DNA from: Robiginitomaculum sp036478975
GTDB lineage: Bacteria > Pseudomonadota > Alphaproteobacteria > Caulobacterales > Maricaulaceae
Assembly: GCA_036478975.1 (NCBI GenBank)
Contig: JAZGFA010000052.1
Span: 1-9,166, forward strand
Length of the DNA: 9,166 nucleotides
Direction: 5' to 3'
In this document: piece after piece, positions 5,950-9,166 of the stretch
How positions within the stretch are numbered: position 1 is the stretch's first letter
Layout: every line of letters begins with the position of its first letter
Notes under the pieces: generated by a model
The model's input: the letters and a program-made list of their open reading frames with translations, nothing else
Told to the model about the DNA's origin: nothing
Databases searched by the model: none
Made by a program: the position numbers and the translations under genes

Positions 5950-7632
5950 TTAGTGTCCGTTTTCGCTTGAGGCGGCGGCGCGTAAAGAGGCGTCGCGGAT
6001 AGCGCGAAATTCACTGCCCTCATACCATGTCGGCCAGTCCTGCGTGTTGGCGATATTCATGCCAAGCTCATAGAATAATTGCGTCGTGGCCTCAATGCCG
6101 CTCATATCCCAATCGGCGCTGTAATCATCGCTGGTCTGGTGATAGCGATTGGCGGTGTAATCCTTGCCAAAGGCTTCGCCAAATGTCTTGCCTTTACCGA
6201 TATGGTCAACGCCGCCATCGGCGTAAAGCATGGGCACGCCTTTCTTTGCTAGGCTAATATGGTCGGAGCGGTAGAAATATCCCGCTGACGGATTTTGATC
6301 CGGCACGATATATTTACCCTGTGTGTCCAAAATGGCTTTCAGCCGGTCTTCGAGCTGGGACGCGCCATAGCCAATCACCATAATGTCTTTGGTTTCACCA
6401 AGCGGAAACATGGCATCAATATTAATGCCGGCCACTGTTTTCGCCAGCGGCACGAGGGGGGCTTCGCCGTAATAGGCAGATCCAAGCAGGCCGCTTTCTT
6501 CCGCCGTAACCGAGACAATAATCACGCTGCGTTCTGGCTGGGGGCCGCTAGCGAAAGCCTTGCCGATTTCCATCACCGCCGCCGTGCCCGTGGCATTATC
6601 CACCGCGCCATTATAGATAAGGTCTTCACCCGGCTTGCCATCCTTCATACCCAAATGGTCCCAATGGCCCATATAAAGCACATATTCATCGGGATATTTA
6701 GAGCCGACAACCCCGCCCGCCACATTGCGCGACTGGATGGTTTTGATGTCATTGTCGATTTGCGCGTCAAGGGTTAGCCCGCCCATAGGGACAGGTTTAA
6801 AGCCCTTATGGCTGGCCGCGGCTTTCATCTCTTCAAGCTGCAACCCTGCGCGAGCGAACATCTCACGGGCTTGTTCGGTCGTAACCCAGCCTTCAAGCTC
6901 CGGGCGGCTCATGCCTTTATCGGGGCGCACAAGGTCAAATTGCCCGCCTGTCCAGCTATCGGCGACGACGCTCCAAGGATAGCTCGCGGGCTTTGTTTCA
7001 TGGATGACGATAGCGGCGGCGGCGCCTTGGCGCGCGGCTTCTTCGTATTTATAGGTCCAGCGGCCATAATAGGTCATGGAATCGCCTTTAAACAAAGCCT
7101 CATCCTTAGTGGCATATCCGGGGTCGTTGACGAGCATGACCACGGTTTTGCCCTTTACGTCTAGGCCGGCGTAATCATTCCAGTCATATTCCGGCGCGAC
7201 CGTGCCATAGCCGACAAAGACCAGCTCGCTATTTTCAACCTTGGCGGTGTCCGTATATTGCTTTGTCCAAAACACCGCGTTTTCACGCTGTTCTAATTCG
7301 CGCACAATTTTGCCCATGGTGATACGAGCAAAGCTGCTCGGCTTGGCGGTCATCTCTGTCAGGGTGACGGGTTGAAAATAGGTGCCGTCCACGCCCATAG
7401 GTTTAAGGCCAGAGGCTTTCATTTGGCCCGCAATATAATGAGTGGTAAGATCAGCCCCCGTGCCGGAGGGCGCGCGGCCTTCAAATTTATCCGATGCCAG
7501 CACTTCAATATGGCGGGCAATGTCCGCGCCGGATATTTTGGCGAGCTCGGCTTGCGGCTGCGCACTTTTGCCTTGGCAGGCACTTAGCGCGGCGATGAGG
7601 GCGATTGATGAAAGCAGTGAGGCTATACGCAT
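5950..7632 (-). CDS. M28 family metallopeptidase, lipoprotein with PA domain
   Basis: A 560-residue zinc aminopeptidase-type enzyme. The N-terminus (MRIASLLSSIALIAALSAC) is a lipoprotein signal with a lipobox ending at Cys19; residue +2 is Gln, not Asp, so outer-membrane sorting is likely by the E. coli rule. A PA-type insert spans about 135-260 (LVFVGYGTVAPEYDWNDYAG, then GKTVVMLVNDPG). The two-zinc M28 site is complete: His323 and Asp325 in GHWDHLG, bridging Asp345 in GAVDNATG, catalytic Glu378 and ligand Glu379 in AEESGLLGS, Asp406 in INIDAM and His498 in YHQTSDD. It probably removes N-terminal residues from peptides at the cell envelope; specificity is unknown. ATG 7632 has AAGGG eight bases upstream. 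It heads a tightly packed cluster with two glycosyltransferases and faces a second M28 gene across a 136-bp gap. Confidence 0.94.
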   Translation of the reverse strand: MRIASLLSSIALIAALSACQGKSAQPQAELAKISGADIARHIEVLASDKFEGRAPSGTGADLTTHYIAGQMKASGLKPMGVDGTYFQPVTLTEMTAKPSSFARITMGKIVRELEQRENAVFWTKQYTDTAKVENSELVFVGYGTVAPEYDWNDYAGLDVKGKTVVMLVNDPGYATKDEALFKGDSMTYYGRWTYKYEEAARQGAAAAIVIHETKPASYPWSVVADSWTGGQFDLVRPDKGMSRPELEGWVTTEQAREMFARAGLQLEEMKAAASHKGFKPVPMGGLTLDAQIDNDIKTIQSRNVAGGVVGSKYPDEYVLYMGHWDHLGMKDGKPGEDLIYNGAVDNATGTAAVMEIGKAFASGPQPERSVIIVSVTAEESGLLGSAYYGEAPLVPLAKTVAGINIDAMFPLGETKDIMVIGYGASQLEDRLKAILDTQGKYIVPDQNPSAGYFYRSDHISLAKKGVPMLYADGGVDHIGKGKTFGEAFGKDYTANRYHQTSDDYSADWDMSGIEATTQLFYELGMNIANTQDWPTWYEGSEFRAIRDASLRAAASSENGH

Positions 7633-7640
7633 GAGAGATT

Positions 7641-7645
7641 CCCTT
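7641..7645 (-). promoter_or_regulatory. Shine-Dalgarno of the M28 PA-domain peptidase gene
   Basis: Minus-strand AAGGG, eight bases before ATG 7632. It supports that start, which also gives a well-formed lipoprotein signal peptide. Confidence 0.6.
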
Positions 7646-7652
7646 ATTTAGT

Positions 7653-7688
7653 TTGCGCCAAAATGCGCGGCTTTTACGCGCGGCGCAA
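7653..7688 (-). promoter_or_regulatory. predicted bulged hairpin in the leader of the M28 lipoprotein gene
   Basis: Outer arms TTGCGCC (7653-7659) and GGCGCAA (7682-7688) are perfectly complementary. Directly inside lie GCGCG (7665-7669) and CGCGC (7677-7681), also complementary, with a seven-base loop and a five-base AAAAT bulge on one side. All 12 pairs are Watson-Crick. In the minus-strand transcript the structure would end seven bases before the AAGGG ribosome site of the M28 gene, so it could affect translation or mRNA stability if the transcript starts upstream of it. No T-run follows, so it is not a standard terminator. Confidence 0.45.
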
Positions 7689-7692
7689 GGGG

Positions 7693-7707
7693 ATAGGCGG
7701 GGCCTAT
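7693..7707. promoter_or_regulatory. short inverted repeat, possible operator
   Basis: ATAGGC and GCCTAT are perfect inverted repeats separated by GGG. The element lies just downstream of the TATATT -10 candidate of the minus-strand M28 gene, over its expected start site, where a repressor could act. Arms of six bases are short enough to arise by chance. Confidence 0.25.
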
Positions 7708-7757
7708 GCCAATATAATTGACTTGCTCTTGCGAGAAGCAGGGCTAGGGTAACAAAA

Positions 7758-7763
7758 AAGGAG
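7758..7763 (+). promoter_or_regulatory. Shine-Dalgarno of the carboxypeptidase Q-like gene
   Basis: A full AAGGAG lies five bases before ATG 7769. It fixes the start of a gene that runs past the window edge and predicts efficient translation. Confidence 0.75.
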
Positions 7764-7768
7764 AGATT

Positions 7769-9166
7769 ATGACCCCGAAATTTCTTATGGGCAGCGCCCT
7801 AACCGCTATTCTTATGCTTGGCGCGTGCGAAGGCAAAACGCCGATTGCGCCGCAAAGTGGAAGTGAAAAACCTGTTAGTGTGGATTCCATAGCTAAGGTG
7901 GACGCGAATGTACAAAGGCTTATAGAGGTGGCGCAAAGCAGTACGCTAGGCTATGAAATCATCGAAAGCCTGACCACGGAAATCGGCCCGCGCCTTGCGG
8001 GAACGCAGGCCGAAGCGCGGGCGCGCGATTGGGGCGTGGCTAAGTTTAAGGAATTGGGCTTTGCCAATGTTCACATTGAAGATTTCACCATTCCTGGCTG
8101 GGAGCGCGGCGTAGAGACGGCCTCTATTGTCACCCCTTATCCGCAACAGCTTTATATCACCGCCCTCGGCGGCTCTGTGGCAACTCCGGCCGGCGGCGTC
8201 ACGGCGGATGTGGCCTATTTCCCAACATTTGAAGCCTTAGAAGCCGCGCCGCAGGGCAGCCTTGAGGGCAATATCGTCTATATTTCTGGACGTATGGAAA
8301 AAGCGCCTGACGGGGCGGGCTATGGCCCTGCCAATAAAAAACGGCGTAGCGGCGCAACCGAAGCGGCAAAGCGCGGCGCGATTGCCGTGCTTATTCGCTC
8401 CGTTGGCACGGATAGTCACCGCATCCCGCATACGGGGCAAATGCGCTATGCTGACGGGGTTAAGAAAATTCCTATCGCCGCCATGTCCGGCCCTGACGCC
8501 GACCAGATGGACCGCATCTTAAAAAGTGGACAAATCATGAGCGTCACCCTTAACCTTGGCCCGCGCGCCACCGGTGACCGGCCTAGCGGTAATGTCATTG
8601 GCGAGATTATTGGCTCTGAAAAGCCAGATGAAATCGTGCTTATCGGCGGCCATATTGATAGCTGGGACCTTGGAACCGGCGCAATTGATGACGGGGCAGG
8701 CATTGGCATTACGGTGGCGGCGGCCAAATTGCTGATGGATAGCGGGCTTAAGCCTAAGCGCACAATTCGTGTGGTGATGTTTGGAGCCGAAGAAGTCGGC
8801 CTGCTGGGCGGGTTTGCCTACGCCAAGGCCCATAAGGACACGGACCTCGCCAAACATGTGCTAGCGAGCGAGTCTGATTTTGGCTCCGGCCATATTTATG
8901 CGGTTAAGCCGGGCAAAACACCCGGAACGGTCAAATTTGCCAGTCAGCTTCATAAGCAAATTAAAGGCTTAGATATTGATTTGTCCGATGAGCCGTCCGG
9001 CGGCGGGCCAGATATTTTCCCGCTCAATGAACTGGGCGTGCCCAGTGTGCGCTTGCAACAATATGGCATGGATTATTTTGACCTGCACCACACGCCCGAC
9101 GATACATTCGATAAAATCAACGCCGATGATGTGGCGCAAAACGTCGCCGCCTACGCCGCGCTTATT
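7769..9166 (+). CDS. M28 family metallopeptidase, carboxypeptidase Q-like lipoprotein (3' end missing)
   Basis: The frame is open from ATG 7769 to the last base, giving 466 residues. The N-terminus (MTPKFLMGSALTAILMLGAC) is a lipoprotein signal with Cys20 and Glu at +2, so envelope attachment, probably to the outer membrane, is expected. After a linker comes LTTEIGPRLAGT, typical of the family's N-terminal region, then an inserted PA-like region (about 120-255, with EGNIVYISGRM and AKRGAIAVLIRS). The two-zinc site is complete: His295 and Asp297 in GHIDSWD, bridging Asp307 in GAIDDGAG, catalytic Glu341 with ligand Glu342 in GAEEVGLLGG, Asp370 in SESDFGSG, and the His440/His441 pair in LHHTPDDT. 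GHIDSWDLGTGAIDDG and ESDFG closely follow animal carboxypeptidase Q (plasma glutamate carboxypeptidase), which hydrolyses dipeptides, so a dipeptidase or small-peptidase role is likely. Family length suggests only a short C-terminal piece is missing. It is transcribed away from the other M28 gene. Confidence 0.94.
   Translation, partial: MTPKFLMGSALTAILMLGACEGKTPIAPQSGSEKPVSVDSIAKVDANVQRLIEVAQSSTLGYEIIESLTTEIGPRLAGTQAEARARDWGVAKFKELGFANVHIEDFTIPGWERGVETASIVTPYPQQLYITALGGSVATPAGGVTADVAYFPTFEALEAAPQGSLEGNIVYISGRMEKAPDGAGYGPANKKRRSGATEAAKRGAIAVLIRSVGTDSHRIPHTGQMRYADGVKKIPIAAMSGPDADQMDRILKSGQIMSVTLNLGPRATGDRPSGNVIGEIIGSEKPDEIVLIGGHIDSWDLGTGAIDDGAGIGITVAAAKLLMDSGLKPKRTIRVVMFGAEEVGLLGGFAYAKAHKDTDLAKHVLASESDFGSGHIYAVKPGKTPGTVKFASQLHKQIKGLDIDLSDEPSGGGPDIFPLNELGVPSVRLQQYGMDYFDLHHTPDDTFDKINADDVAQNVAAYAALI

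Larger units (their letters stand above)
7633..7768. promoter_or_regulatory. divergent intergenic region between the two M28 genes
   Basis: This 136-bp gap must hold the promoters of both M28 genes. Strong ribosome sites lie at each edge. Inside are a nested inverted repeat (7653-7688), a short 6-3-6 inverted repeat (7693-7707) and AT-rich AATATAATTG at 7711-7720. On the minus strand TATATT (7716-7711) is a plausible -10 for the minus-strand M28 gene, but its -35 is poor. On the plus strand TTGACT (7718-7723) resembles a -35, yet no good -10 follows at normal spacing. Exact promoters are therefore not assigned. Confidence 0.5.

Noticed and set aside
6295..6777. 160-residue open frame on the plus strand, opposite the M28 PA-domain gene
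   Set aside because: It is antisense to conserved catalytic sequence (zinc ligands on the other strand), has no recognisable domain and no good ribosome site; it is a by-product of codon bias.
7718..7750. TTGACT followed by TAGGGT as a promoter for the carboxypeptidase Q-like gene
   Set aside because: The -35 match is fair, but the spacing is 21 bases and the -10 matches only three of six positions.
8446..8857. Two overlapping minus-strand open frames of 105 and 112 residues
   Set aside because: Both lie opposite the metal-binding core of the carboxypeptidase Q-like gene, which has a complete M28 signature and strong ribosome site.

Overview
This window looks like chromosomal DNA from a Gram-negative alphaproteobacterium, possibly a marine Hyphomonadaceae/Maricaulales-type organism. 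The evidence is moderately GC-rich coding sequence, two peptidases with lipoprotein signal peptides, a Tat-exported protein, an ErfK/YafK-type L,D-transpeptidase and a Gtt1-like glutathione S-transferase. The taxonomic call is inference from protein style; there is no rRNA or marker gene. Seven complete or partial genes were found on the minus strand and plus strand edges (eight CDS in total), and gene density is high. No mobile element, tRNA, rRNA or CRISPR array was seen.

Layout. 1-618 (+) is the 3' part of an L,D-transpeptidase gene. It converges, with only two bases between stop codons, on a minus-strand cluster at 4298-621: an M1 metallopeptidase with a signal peptide, a DUF6702-like Tat-exported protein whose start lies inside the end of the M1 gene, and a GST. 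Upstream of that cluster is a 103-bp gap holding an almost perfect 20-bp dyad and a candidate promoter. Next on the minus strand is a second cluster at 7632-4402: an M28 lipoprotein peptidase with a PA domain, then two glycosyltransferases. The first glycosyltransferase starts two bases after the peptidase stop and the second overlaps the first by 8 bp. A 136-bp divergent intergenic region (7633-7768), with several inverted repeats, separates this from a second M28 peptidase on the plus strand. That one resembles carboxypeptidase Q and runs off the right edge of the window.

How the genes may work together. Three envelope-targeted exopeptidase-type metalloenzymes (M1, M28 with PA domain, carboxypeptidase Q-like M28) lie within about 7.5 kb, which suggests envelope-localised peptide breakdown and scavenging. 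The L,D-transpeptidase and the two glycosyltransferases add a cell-envelope theme. The glycosyltransferase acceptor cannot be told from sequence. Nothing here is clearly a new defence or mobile system. The points most worth follow-up are the peptidase-glycosyltransferase coupling, the M1/DUF6702 overlapping pair, and the dyads in the two regulatory gaps.
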